A DNA stretch of 64,000 nt from NCBI RefSeq assembly GCF_000307225.1, contig NZ_HE978616.1, positions 428,404-492,403 of the forward strand, read 5' to 3'. Every line of letters starts with the position of its first letter. The first letter of the stretch is position 1. Positions 9,284 to 17,352 of this stretch are shown here, one piece after another. The stretch is from Anaerococcus vaginalis. Its GTDB lineage: Bacteria > Bacillota > Clostridia > Tissierellales > Peptoniphilaceae. Under the pieces are notes generated by a model that ran no database searches, was not told the origin of the DNA, and saw only the letters and a list, made by a program, of their open reading frames with translations. Position numbers and translations under genes: made by a program.

Positions 9284-9382
9284 GCTTGCTAATCTAATTA
9301 TTCTTTTGTAGCAAGCACAGTAAGTGTACGGACACTTACGGAAAATTGACGAAGCAGCCCTTGGGGATCTGCTTCTTTTTTT
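9284..9382 (+). terminator. Three hairpins; last is a plus-strand intrinsic terminator
   Basis: GCTTGCTA/TAGCAAGC (9284-9291, 9309-9316), GTAAGTGT/ACACTTAC (9320-9327, 9332-9339) and GAAGCAG/CTGCTTC (9351-9357, 9369-9375) followed by a T-run to 9382. No plus-strand gene lies just upstream. From memory, similar sequence occurs in mobilisation regions of Tn1549-like ICEs, so this may be a scar of the event that joined the cargo. I see no gene in 9218-9438. Confidence 0.6.
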
Positions 9383-9438
9383 ATCAATTTTTAGCTTGTT
9401 AGGGAGAACCCTAAGACCCCGAAATACATTCAAAGGAT

Positions 9439-11022
9439 TTAATCAATCCTTATTCTTTCAATATTTATTTCTATTCCAGATTTAAAGGTTATTTCAAATT
9501 TATCATCATATATTTTTATTTGCTTGATGTATTTTCTAACAAGTTCTTCATCATATTCTGTTATCTCTCTGCTTTGAATTTTGAGAAATTTCTCCATATC
9601 CTTGATGCGTCTTTTGGCATCTTCATCAAGAGCCTTTTGAACAAGCATCTTATGTTTTTCACCCTTTAGGGTATCAACTTCATTAGCAATGTCCGTATAG
9701 TCTTTCTTAGCTCTTACCTGTGCAAGGAGTTCCTTTTGTTTTACCGCAATTACTCTATTGATGGCTTCTATTTCTTCATCGTTACTTCCAGCAACTACTT
9801 TTTCAATATTCTTTATTAGAATTTTTTCAGTATCATCAGAAGTTTTCAAAACCTCATTCATGGCTTTTACAACTGCTTTTTGTAGTTCTTCCTCTGGTAT
9901 AGTAGCTGCATCACAGCTTTTTGGCCCATGCTCAACCCTTGTACAGCATCTCCATACCACCAAACGCTCTCCACGATTATTCCAAGCAACTCGCCTATAA
10001 ATATCTCCGCATTTCGAGCAAATACAAAGACTAGAAAGCGCATATTTACTTGAATAGACTCGCTTTTTCTTTTTCCCTTCTCCACTAAACATATTAGCGC
10101 GCCTTAGCATTTCTTCCTGCACCTGTATGAATATATCTCTTGGAATAATGGCTTCATGGTTATCTTTTACATAATATTGAGGCTCTGTTCCATCATTTTT
10201 TATACGAACTTTATTGATAAAATCTGTTGTAATTGTCTTTTGAAGTAGTGCGTCACCAATGTACTTTTCATTCTCTAGAATTCCTTTTATGTTAGAAACA
10301 TGCCACTTAAGATGTCCTGCTCCATTTTTTATTTTATCCCTCTGGAGTCCTGTCGCAATTTCTCTTAGACTTGATCCAGTTAGATACTCACGATAGATTC
10401 TTTTTACAACCTTAGCCTCTTCCTCATCGATAATCAGATTGCCATCTGCATCTTTGGTATAGCCTAAAAACCAGTTTGTGTTAATCTGTACTTTTCCCTC
10501 TTGATACCTAAACTGTATACCCATCTTAACATTCTGAGATAATGAAGCTGATTCTTGCTGAGCAAGTGATGCCATAATGGTAAGAAGAAGTTCACCGCTT
10601 GCTTCCATAGTATTTATATTTTCTTTCTCAAATATGATAGGTATGTTGCTGTCTTTTAGCTGCCTTACATACTTCAGGCAGTCTATGGTATTTCTTGCAA
10701 ATCTACTGATGGATTTAGTTATGACCATATCCACCTTACCGGCCATGCAGTCATTAATCATCTCATTAAAGCCTTCACGTTTTTTGGTATTTGTGCCCGA
10801 TATACCATCATCCGCATAAATTCCCACAAATTCCCAATCACTATTTCTAGAAATATAGTCCGTGTAGTGCTTCACCTGCATTTCATAACTTCCAGCTTGC
10901 TCCTCGCTATCAGTACTAACTCTACAATAAGCTACTACCTTTAACTTAGGTTTTTCTTTTTGATTACTTATCGAATTTCCCGGTCTTTTCCTAGCGGGAA
11001 TAAGCATTACATTCTCATTCAA
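9439..11022 (-). CDS. Large serine recombinase 3
   Basis: 527 aa: resolvase catalytic domain (AYCRVST holding the nucleophilic Ser; [11 protein letters not shown]), recombinase domain, a zinc ribbon ([10 protein letters not shown] then CCTR and C), and a coiled-coil C-terminus. Start is TTG 11022, 6 nt after GGAGGG; ATG five codons on is the alternative. Last of three co-oriented genes. Large serine recombinases integrate and excise phages and ICEs; with three present, the division of labour is unknown. Confidence 0.85.
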   Translation of the reverse strand: MNENVMLIPARKRPGNSISNQKEKPKLKVVAYCRVSTDSEEQAGSYEMQVKHYTDYISRNSDWEFVGIYADDGISGTNTKKREGFNEMINDCMAGKVDMVITKSISRFARNTIDCLKYVRQLKDSNIPIIFEKENINTMEASGELLLTIMASLAQQESASLSQNVKMGIQFRYQEGKVQINTNWFLGYTKDADGNLIIDEEEAKVVKRIYREYLTGSSLREIATGLQRDKIKNGAGHLKWHVSNIKGILENEKYIGDALLQKTITTDFINKVRIKNDGTEPQYYVKDNHEAIIPRDIFIQVQEEMLRRANMFSGEGKKKKRVYSSKYALSSLCICSKCGDIYRRVAWNNRGERLVVWRCCTRVEHGPKSCDAATIPEEELQKAVVKAMNEVLKTSDDTEKILIKNIEKVVAGSNDEEIEAINRVIAVKQKELLAQVRAKKDYTDIANEVDTLKGEKHKMLVQKALDEDAKRRIKDMEKFLKIQSREITEYDEELVRKYIKQIKIYDDKFEITFKSGIEINIERIRID

Positions 11023-11024
11023 CT

Positions 11025-11435
11025 CTATCCCTCCCTAATCAAACTATATACATATTCTGCCTGCTTATATGGATCATCAAATTTCAGCTCTGCTCTGCAG
11101 CACTTAAATTCTCTAACAGGCACAAACGCTTCTGAAGGACTAATTTCTTTGATTCTGTTCCTTTGAATCGTATTATTTTTTCTAGCTTCTTGAACCTTAT
11201 TAAATAGATCTTCATCTATCAATTCTGGATAAAATTCTGTTCCAAGATATACCGTATTTCTTAATATCTTTCCAATGGAACTATGTGTTTTATCTATTCC
11301 TACAGCTTTTGCTGATGCCCTCATTGAGTTACATTCAAGATATTTTTTATATAGAGCAATCACCTTCTCAGCCTCTGGTATATAGATAACACCTTTTGCA
11401 TTCTCTACTCGGTATCCATATGGTATGTGTGTCAC
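11025..11435 (-). CDS. Serine recombinase-like protein lacking the catalytic domain
   Basis: 136 aa. Begins THIPYGYRV and matches only the central DNA-binding recombinase domain ([11 protein letters not shown]), with no resolvase Ser domain. Start GTG 11435 overlaps the TGA of the upstream recombinase (GTGA) and follows GGAGG, so it looks like a maintained gene rather than debris. It may be an accessory or directionality factor, or a DNA-binding partner of the two catalytic recombinases. Confidence 0.75.
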   Translation of the reverse strand: MTHIPYGYRVENAKGVIYIPEAEKVIALYKKYLECNSMRASAKAVGIDKTHSSIGKILRNTVYLGTEFYPELIDEDLFNKVQEARKNNTIQRNRIKEISPSEAFVPVREFKCCRAELKFDDPYKQAEYVYSLIREG

Positions 11436-12997
11436 TTTACTACCACCTCCTCTGTTAAATTTAAGCCGCACTTCAGATGAAAGGTGAATTTAAGTCTATC
11501 TTCTATCGTGATCTTCTCAACAAATTCCGAAAAAGTATCATCAATAAAATCTTTGATACAATCACTTTTGTTTATAAATCTTAGTAGTTTTTGAGCTTCA
11601 TTTAGATGATTTAGATCTCCACTAACGATTGATGAAACACTTGCTTTTTCCTTTTCAAGGTCATCAAGCTCCAAGGAAATATTATTGTTTTCTGCATAAA
11701 ATACATCTAGCTCTATATAACCACTACTTAATAGCTTTGTTAGTACCTGAGCTTGTTCATTCAGCTTTTCTATTTTTTTATCAAGTTCTAAAATATGCCT
11801 TAGCCGATCCTTGTTATTGCCACCTCGCAAAGTGTCTACAAAAGGCTTCAGCATAGTATTTTTGCCTGCTATAAGCTTATTCATCATTTGAACATATGCT
11901 GCTTTGATATGTTCTTCTCTTATATACTTCATGTTGCAGCTTTTCTTATCTTCAATATGCCTAACGCAGGTCCAAGCAGCATAGTCTCCACTTTGTGCAT
12001 ATCTCATGCACCTTTTTACTTTTGAACCACATTCACCGCAATATACCTTTCCGGAAAGAGCGTATCTTTTTTGATATTTGTTATCTGAACCATCTATATT
12101 TTTTTCTTTTCTTCTCTGACCTACTACAGTTTTTACCAGTTCAAAATCCTCATGGCTAATAATAGGTTCGTGGTGATTTTTCATCATATATCTGACCTTT
12201 TCTCCACGATTTTGATGTCTGTTAAAATTCTCGTCTGTATAGGTTTTTTGAAAGATAACATCTCCTGTATATTTTTCATTCTTTAAAATAGCTTGAACTG
12301 TTGAAGAGTGCCATTTAATGTTTTTCTTTGTAGCTATGCCTCTTTTGTTTAGTTCATTCGCTATTAGATATGATCCCAATCCTGATATTGCCATTCTAAA
12401 AATTTCCTTCACAATCTCAGCTTCACTTGGAACAACAACCATCTTTCCATCAACATTTTCATAGCCGTAGGGTGGATAGGAAATAACATAAGTCCCATTT
12501 TCAAACCTTCTTTTTAACGACCATTTGCTATTTTCCGAAATAGATCTTGATTCGCTTTCTGCAATAGAACTTAGAATTGAAAGCATAAGTTCTGAGCTCA
12601 TATGCTCAGTATCTATATTTTCCTTTTCAAAATAGATGGCTACTCCAAGTCCTGTAAGTTTTCTTACCATTTCAAGGCAGTCCACTGTATTTCTTGCAAA
12701 TCTACTGATAGATTTTGTGATAACCCTATCAATTTTTCCTTTTTCACAATCATCAAGTAATTTCAGCAGGCTCTCCCTTTTTTCTATTTTTGTTCCACTG
12801 ATACCTTCATCAAAATATAGCCCTGCGTATTCCCAGTAAGAATTTGCCTTTATGTAATTTTCATAGTGTTCTTTTTGAACTTCAAGACTAAGGAGTTGTT
12901 CTGCACTTTCTGTTGAAACTCTAGCATAGGCTGCTACTCGCATTTTCTTAACTCTGTTATTTTGCTGTCTTTTCTCTATTTTTGTTATCTTTGCCAT
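11432..12997 (-). CDS. Large serine recombinase 1
   Basis: 521 aa: AAYARVST with catalytic Ser, [11 protein letters not shown], recombinase domain, zinc ribbon (CGECGSKVKRC, later CNMKYI), coiled-coil. ATG 12997 follows AAGGAGGTGA. First of the recombinase operon. Both catalytic recombinases share architecture but differ throughout, so they are distinct family members, not a recent duplication. Confidence 0.85.
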   Translation of the reverse strand: MAKITKIEKRQQNNRVKKMRVAAYARVSTESAEQLLSLEVQKEHYENYIKANSYWEYAGLYFDEGISGTKIEKRESLLKLLDDCEKGKIDRVITKSISRFARNTVDCLEMVRKLTGLGVAIYFEKENIDTEHMSSELMLSILSSIAESESRSISENSKWSLKRRFENGTYVISYPPYGYENVDGKMVVVPSEAEIVKEIFRMAISGLGSYLIANELNKRGIATKKNIKWHSSTVQAILKNEKYTGDVIFQKTYTDENFNRHQNRGEKVRYMMKNHHEPIISHEDFELVKTVVGQRRKEKNIDGSDNKYQKRYALSGKVYCGECGSKVKRCMRYAQSGDYAAWTCVRHIEDKKSCNMKYIREEHIKAAYVQMMNKLIAGKNTMLKPFVDTLRGGNNKDRLRHILELDKKIEKLNEQAQVLTKLLSSGYIELDVFYAENNNISLELDDLEKEKASVSSIVSGDLNHLNEAQKLLRFINKSDCIKDFIDDTFSEFVEKITIEDRLKFTFHLKCGLNLTEEVVVK

Positions 12998-13058
12998 CGT
13001 CTCACCTCCTTTTTGGTCAGTACTATATATCACTCTAAAGACATTATTTATCAAGTTA

Positions 13059-13271
13059 TTAATCCAGTATTTCCTCATAAAACGGCTCAAAATTGAGCTT
13101 ATTAAGCTCGCTAATCTGCACCGCTTCATCTTCTGAAATTAATCCATTATCTACTAGCCTCTTTGTCAGCATTTGTGCCACTTCATATTCAAAGTCCTTT
13201 TGCATTTTTTCTTCTGTGAAAGATCTAGCCTCTGTTTCTATGGAGATTTGAGCACCTTTAATTATCTGCAT
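13059..13271 (-). CDS. Small SHOCT-like phage protein
   Basis: 70 aa, starting MQIIKGAQIS at ATG 13271 (after GGAGGTGAG) and overlapping the end of the upstream gene. The C-terminus (KRLVDNGLISEDEAVQI) resembles short SHOCT-type helical tails. A longer reading would run into the neighbour and is unlikely. Function unknown; genes like this commonly precede recombinases in such elements. Confidence 0.65.
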   Translation of the reverse strand: MQIIKGAQISIETEARSFTEEKMQKDFEYEVAQMLTKRLVDNGLISEDEAVQISELNKLNFEPFYEEILD

Positions 13272-13668
13272 TTTGCTCACCTCCAAACCTGTCATAGATA
13301 TAGCAGCTATGGCTACAATACTTACGATTCTTATTTCCATAAGAGATAAAAATCTTACCGCAGCTAACACAGGTACATTCATAGTTGGCTTTCTTACTTA
13401 CTAACTCTCTATTTTTATTCCACCAGTTATTTCTGCATTTATCTGAACAAAATCTTTTCTTTTTTCTCCCCGGTTTTTGTATGACAGGTTTGTCGCAATA
13501 CTCACAGAGAGATGTATCCTCATCACAAGTTTTAGTTCCACCAAGGCCATGACGCTTACAGTAACTTTTGATGGTATTTACAGAAATATTTATCTCTTTT
13601 GCTATCGCTGTATATCCAAGTCCCTTTTCTCTTAAAATCTTTATCTTTTCTTTTTCTTCTAATTTCAT
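13258..13668 (-). CDS. HTH and double zinc-finger DNA-binding protein
   Basis: 136 aa: N-terminal helix-turn-helix (GYTAIAKEINISVNTIKSYC), then two CxxC...CxxxC zinc motifs (CEYCDKP/FCSDKC and CVSCGKIF/YCSHSC). A likely transcription regulator of the recombinase operon that it heads, starting at ATG 13668 after GGGAG. Confidence 0.7.
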   Translation of the reverse strand: MKLEEKEKIKILREKGLGYTAIAKEINISVNTIKSYCKRHGLGGTKTCDEDTSLCEYCDKPVIQKPGRKKKRFCSDKCRNNWWNKNRELVSKKANYECTCVSCGKIFISYGNKNRKYCSHSCYIYDRFGGEQNADN

Positions 13669-13741
13669 CGGTCTACTCCCTTCTCACTGGCTAAGGGAGT
13701 TTCAAAACGATTTGTCCGACTTAATGTAAAATCTTCTCCCT

Positions 13742-13780
13742 ACAAATCACAGGCAAAAGAAAAGAGAGGATAGTAAACCC
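13742..13780 (-). repeat. Terminator-cassette repeat, copy A
   Basis: On the minus strand GGGTTTACTATCC, T-rich tract, then TTTGCCTGTGATTTGTAGGG. Shares loop and trailer with copies at 45851-45900 and 50772-50822. The stem is weak here because the stronger late terminator lies directly upstream. Confidence 0.7.
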
Positions 13781-13830
13781 AAATAAAAAAAAGCCTGAAG
13801 ATTATTCCAATTAAGGAATAGCCTCCAGGC
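13780..13830 (-). terminator. Late-operon terminator after amidase
   Basis: Minus strand: GCCTGgAG...ATTCC (13830-13815) pairs with GGAAT...CTtCAGGC (13808-13793), followed by a long T-run (13792-13780). It closes the head-tail-lysis transcription unit. Confidence 0.85.
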
Positions 13831-13842
13831 TCAATTTACTAC

Positions 13843-14829
13843 TTATAAAAGTTCATTCACTCGTCTTTGTACTGCAGTATAGTCATATCCAGCTCTTTCA
13901 AGTCTGTTCTTTCTATCTTGACCATTACCCCAGTCACCTCTAATAACTTCACGAGCTAAGGTGTCAATGGATTTTCCAGCAGGTTTACTTGCATTTCCAG
14001 ATAAGATCTCATTTACTCTGTCTTGAACAGCATCATAGTTATATCCTGCGGATGTCAGACGGTTTACTCTGTCCTGTCCATTACCCCAGTTGCCAGCAAT
14101 TACCTCCCTTGCTAAGGTATCAATGCTCTTTGATTGCGAGCTTGTTACAGGGTAAACAGATCTACCATTTGCATCATAGACAGAATATCCTGAATTTGCA
14201 TTGGCACACTTTTTAGCATTTTCAAAGTTTCTAAATGCACCCTTTTGACTCTTTGCATCAGACCATGACTTTCTCACCCTATATAAAGATGAGCTTTGTG
14301 TCACAGATGGACTTGTACTTCCACCATGTAGTCTTTTGTTGACCTCACTTGCAATGTAGGTAAATTTGCTACCAAGATAAGGTCCTGGACAGTTGGTATT
14401 GGCATACCACTCATGTTTTTGTAATACGCCGTCTTTTCCACCTGTATAGGTACAATTCTTGATGCCATTTCTTCTGCAAATATCCGTAACTAAATCAATC
14501 AAGGTAGCAAGCACTCTATCGCTTACAGGCCAATTGCCTCCGTTACTTGAATTGGCTACTTCAATAGTGATGGCTCTGTTATCACACCAAGAAGATGATG
14601 TACACCAAGAGCGGTTACTCTCATCTACACATAAAACGATTTTGTTATCATTTCCGATTCCATAATTACACGATGCCTGTCTTGAAGTTGGCTTAAAAAT
14701 TTGACCGATAGTTGCTGCACTCACAGCGCCAGCTGTATGGTGAATAGCAATTTTTGTAATGGGCTGATTTCTTCGTCCACTATGGTTTGGACTGTAATTT
14801 ACTATACTAACTAATGAACTGTTACTCAT
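13843..14829 (-). CDS. Endolysin: N-acetylmuramoyl-L-alanine amidase with two CW_7 repeats
   Basis: 328 aa. Amidase_2 domain (about 15-165) with zinc ligands in IAIHHTAG and KHEWYANTNCPG. A linker (SLYRVRKSW...) leads to two about 40-residue CW_7 cell-wall-binding repeats, each beginning SIDTLAREVI and containing WGNGQDR. It cuts peptidoglycan at lysis. It overlaps the holin gene by 8 bp. Confidence 0.92.
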   Translation of the reverse strand: MSNSSLVSIVNYSPNHSGRRNQPITKIAIHHTAGAVSAATIGQIFKPTSRQASCNYGIGNDNKIVLCVDESNRSWCTSSSWCDNRAITIEVANSSNGGNWPVSDRVLATLIDLVTDICRRNGIKNCTYTGGKDGVLQKHEWYANTNCPGPYLGSKFTYIASEVNKRLHGGSTSPSVTQSSSLYRVRKSWSDAKSQKGAFRNFENAKKCANANSGYSVYDANGRSVYPVTSSQSKSIDTLAREVIAGNWGNGQDRVNRLTSAGYNYDAVQDRVNEILSGNASKPAGKSIDTLAREVIRGDWGNGQDRKNRLERAGYDYTAVQRRVNELL

Positions 14830-15232
14830 GACTTTCCTCCTTATCGTTTAGCTGCTTTAATACTGCCTTTAGCTTTTCAGGAACAGGTAGTCCTAGATGA
14901 ACAGAGTTTTCAATAAGTGATAGACCCTCATTTGAAAGGTAAAAGAAAACCACTGCGGTTCTTAGTACACTTCCAGACTTAATCACCTGCACATCAATGA
15001 TGTTGGCAATACCAACAAGCATAAAAATAAGCACCTTTCTAAAGATGCCTTTAAATCCTACTGCACTGGATAACTTCCTATCTACCACAGCACACATCAC
15101 CCCTGTGATGTAATCAATGACTACAAATAAAACGAGTGCGATGATAAGTCCATCACACCCGCCTAAAAAATATCCAAGCCATCCGCCAACTGCCGTAAAG
15201 GCAAGCTGGCACATATTCCATAATTCTTTCAT
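14822..15232 (-). CDS. Phage holin (toxin-secretion/lysis family)
   Basis: 136 aa with three or four hydrophobic helices (LIIALVLFVVIDYITGV) and a charged C-terminus, typical of the Phage_holin_4 family. It opens the membrane for the adjacent endolysin. Confidence 0.85.
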   Translation of the reverse strand: MKELWNMCQLAFTAVGGWLGYFLGGCDGLIIALVLFVVIDYITGVMCAVVDRKLSSAVGFKGIFRKVLIFMLVGIANIIDVQVIKSGSVLRTAVVFFYLSNEGLSLIENSVHLGLPVPEKLKAVLKQLNDKEESHE

Positions 15233-15233
15233 A

Positions 15234-15758
15234 CTACATTCCTCCTAATATCATACTTAAATCAACTGCCCTAATTGCCGTGACAATAACGGGTATTTCC
15301 ATTTCAGGCTTATCGCCATAAAAACGAATTCGCATTTTTTCATCAATTTCCAACCTAAAAACAAGCCCCAACTCACGGATGACATCACTCCCTTTTTCAT
15401 CATCAATCTTAATAAAAGATGCAATACTGATATGATCTTCTATCTCTTGTAGTTGAAGGTGCTCCTTTATTTTGTCATAGTAGTAGATCCCATCTTCTAA
15501 TTTCCACTCATTCGGCTTTATAGAGAAAATTAGAACAACCGGTGTTATCTTCAGTTCAAACTCCTCAAATATAGAGCGGTTTGCTCTTGCAAAATACTCT
15601 CTGTTAATTACTTCTTTTCCTTTAGAATTTGGTTCATAGTCTGGTGTTTCTACTGTCGGATTTCCTTTAAAGGCAGGGCTATCAATTGGTGCAAATTTTC
15701 CTTTTAGCTTGGCAAAGAACCTGTCTAAACCTTCTTTAGTTAAAAACTTCTTAGCCAT
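15234..15758 (-). CDS. Tail-fibre-region protein, unknown
   Basis: 174 aa from ATG 15758. N-terminus (KFLTKEGLDRFFAKLKGKF) recalls baseplate or fibre trimerisation helices; the rest has no recognised motif. Its place between fibre genes and holin suggests a host-contact or tail-tip role. Confidence 0.6.
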   Translation of the reverse strand: MAKKFLTKEGLDRFFAKLKGKFAPIDSPAFKGNPTVETPDYEPNSKGKEVINREYFARANRSIFEEFELKITPVVLIFSIKPNEWKLEDGIYYYDKIKEHLQLQEIEDHISIASFIKIDDEKGSDVIRELGLVFRLEIDEKMRIRFYGDKPEMEIPVIVTAIRAVDLSMILGGM

Positions 15759-15767
15759 AAGCATCAC

Positions 15768-16361
15768 CTAGACAAAAAGTGTGTCTATCTCTTCATTGGT
15801 GATGCTTGTAATATCTGTAGCCTTTAGGTAACCACTAAGATCGACTGATGTAGTACCAATCTTTTCAAACTTCTCATTCACCCAGATGAATTCATCATAA
15901 GCATCGTTATCTCCCTTATTATTAGAAACAAGATAGATAATTGCCTTATCACCGCTAGTTGGAAGTTCCTCTACCACAGAAAATTCGATAGATTTCACAT
16001 TACCAATAAGCCCTTTCACTTCTTCAGTAAGTTCTGTCTTTTTCACATAGTCTGCATAATCATCAAGCTGTGCTACTTTTTTCGGAATCGCCGTTACTTT
16101 AGCATATGCATCTATACCTTCCATCCCTTCAACGCTATGAGGGATTTCTGATTTCTTAGCATAATCACCTGCATCTGTAAGGCTCTCTACCTTGGTTGGA
16201 ATAGCAGATTTCAGCGCATAGTTTTCAGCATCCAAAAGCTCTGTCACATTCTTTGGAATTGAATTTTTCACCTCATCAATTTCACCCTTTTTGACAAAGG
16301 TGTCCTTTAGTTTCTTCCAAACATATAAAAGTCCATTGTTATCTAAATATTTTGCCTGCAT
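15768..16361 (-). CDS. Repeat-bearing tail fibre-like protein
   Basis: 197 aa. N-terminus LDNNGLLYVWKKLKDTFVKK is a common phage fibre start. Residues about 33-110 hold four imperfect 19-residue repeats of the form KVxxLxDAxDYAKKSEIP (for example KVESLTDAGDYAKKSEIP). Such arrays usually form triple-stranded shafts. Receptor unknown. Confidence 0.7.
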   Translation of the reverse strand: MQAKYLDNNGLLYVWKKLKDTFVKKGEIDEVKNSIPKNVTELLDAENYALKSAIPTKVESLTDAGDYAKKSEIPHSVEGMEGIDAYAKVTAIPKKVAQLDDYADYVKKTELTEEVKGLIGNVKSIEFSVVEELPTSGDKAIIYLVSNNKGDNDAYDEFIWVNEKFEKIGTTSVDLSGYLKATDITSITNEEIDTLFV

Positions 16362-16375
16362 TTTTCTTCCTCCTG

Positions 16376-16588
16376 TTATTTAAGTAATTCTTCCAGTTCA
16401 ATATTTGATATTGTGTTTAACCCTAGTTCTTCTAGGCTTCTATTGCCAATCAGCTTCACTTCATTTATTTTTGGCTGATTGATTAAGTTGTTATAATCAG
16501 AAGCTGGTGTGTCTGATACTCTAATAATTGTTTCAAATGATGCATCCATCGGTGCATCTCTTTTAAAGCTTGTCGTAATTTCTGACAT
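16376..16588 (-). CDS. Small tail-region protein
   Basis: 70 aa, starting MSEITTSFKRDAPMDASF. ATG overlaps the stop of the upstream gene (TAATG). The second half (NLINQPKINEVKLIGNRSLEELG) resembles the shaft-entry motif of phage fibre proteins. No function assigned. Confidence 0.6.
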   Translation of the reverse strand: MSEITTSFKRDAPMDASFETIIRVSDTPASDYNNLINQPKINEVKLIGNRSLEELGLNTISNIELEELLK

Positions 16589-16884
16589 TAAATTTCACCA
16601 TCCTTTAAAATTTCATATGTGCTGGTTCGTATTAAAGCGGATGCTATTGCACTTCCATCAGAAAACTTTGCTCTTATTTGGATTGTCACAATTCCTTCTG
16701 TAAAAAGTAGCGTGTCCTTTTGAGATAGATGAACAGATACAATATTCTTTTGTATTTTTACTTCATCAATACTCTTCTCTAATACGACCTTGCCATTTTG
16801 CTTATAGGTAATAAAAAGGACAGATGCATTAGTTAAATCCACATCTGTCCTAAATATGTTTGTTGGTGTTGTTCCTCTATGCAT
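16588..16884 (-). CDS. Small baseplate-region protein
   Basis: 98 aa, predicted beta-rich (LFITYKQNGKVVLEKS, VTIQIRAKFSDGS). Occurs in the tail-tip gene order after the Tal-like protein. No catalytic motif seen. Confidence 0.6.
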   Translation of the reverse strand: MHRGTTPTNIFRTDVDLTNASVLFITYKQNGKVVLEKSIDEVKIQKNIVSVHLSQKDTLLFTEGIVTIQIRAKFSDGSAIASALIRTSTYEILKDGEI

Positions 16885-16896
16885 TGGATTATCCTC

Positions 16897-17178
16897 CTAT
16901 GCTTTTTCTTCATCTTTTGCCTTTAGTTTTAAGATTTCATCATTAAGTTCTTTTTCTCTATCTTCATAATATTTATCAATGCTTTCTCTAAAAGCCTCCA
17001 CTTCAAGAGAATTTTCTGTGATTACTGCAGATCTTACATCAACAAGTATGCCAGATAATATCCCCTCAACCATATAAGTTGGAATGGGTATTTTTTGTTG
17101 TAAGTTTGCGATACTAGAACTTAACTCCCCTCGAAACTTCTGGTAGGCAAGGGCATAATTAATGGTTGGCTTCTCCAT
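16897..17178 (-). CDS. Small tail-region protein, helical
   Basis: 93 aa from ATG 17178 after GGAG (the longer frame upstream runs through the neighbouring gene). Charged, helical C-terminus (EDREKELNDEILKLKAKDEEKA). Unknown function. Confidence 0.6.
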   Translation of the reverse strand: MEKPTINYALAYQKFRGELSSSIANLQQKIPIPTYMVEGILSGILVDVRSAVITENSLEVEAFRESIDKYYEDREKELNDEILKLKAKDEEKA

Positions 17179-17341
17179 GAGATTCCTCCTTGTCTTTAAG
17201 TAGTAAGTCCAATTTGTGATTGATTTCTTCAAGAAGCAAGGTATTTTTATCATCCTTAGCTTCTTGCTTTTTTACTACATCTTTTTTAAGTGTCCCTTCA
17301 TTGATGACTACTTCATTTGTGTTAATAATTAGTTCTGCCAT
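17159..17341 (-). CDS. Small tail-region protein, overlapping
   Basis: 60 aa, rich in Lys/Glu, overlapping the next gene by 20 bp. ATG after GGAGG. No recognised domain; probably a tail-tip accessory. Confidence 0.55.
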   Translation of the reverse strand: MAELIINTNEVVINEGTLKKDVVKKQEAKDDKNTLLLEEINHKLDLLLKDKEESHGEANH

Positions 17342-17352
17342 TTTACATCCTC

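Noticed and set aside
9351..9382. Terminator for the recombinase operon
   Set aside because: Its T-run is on the plus-strand side, while the recombinases run on the minus strand and reach the stem from the other direction, with no T-run following.
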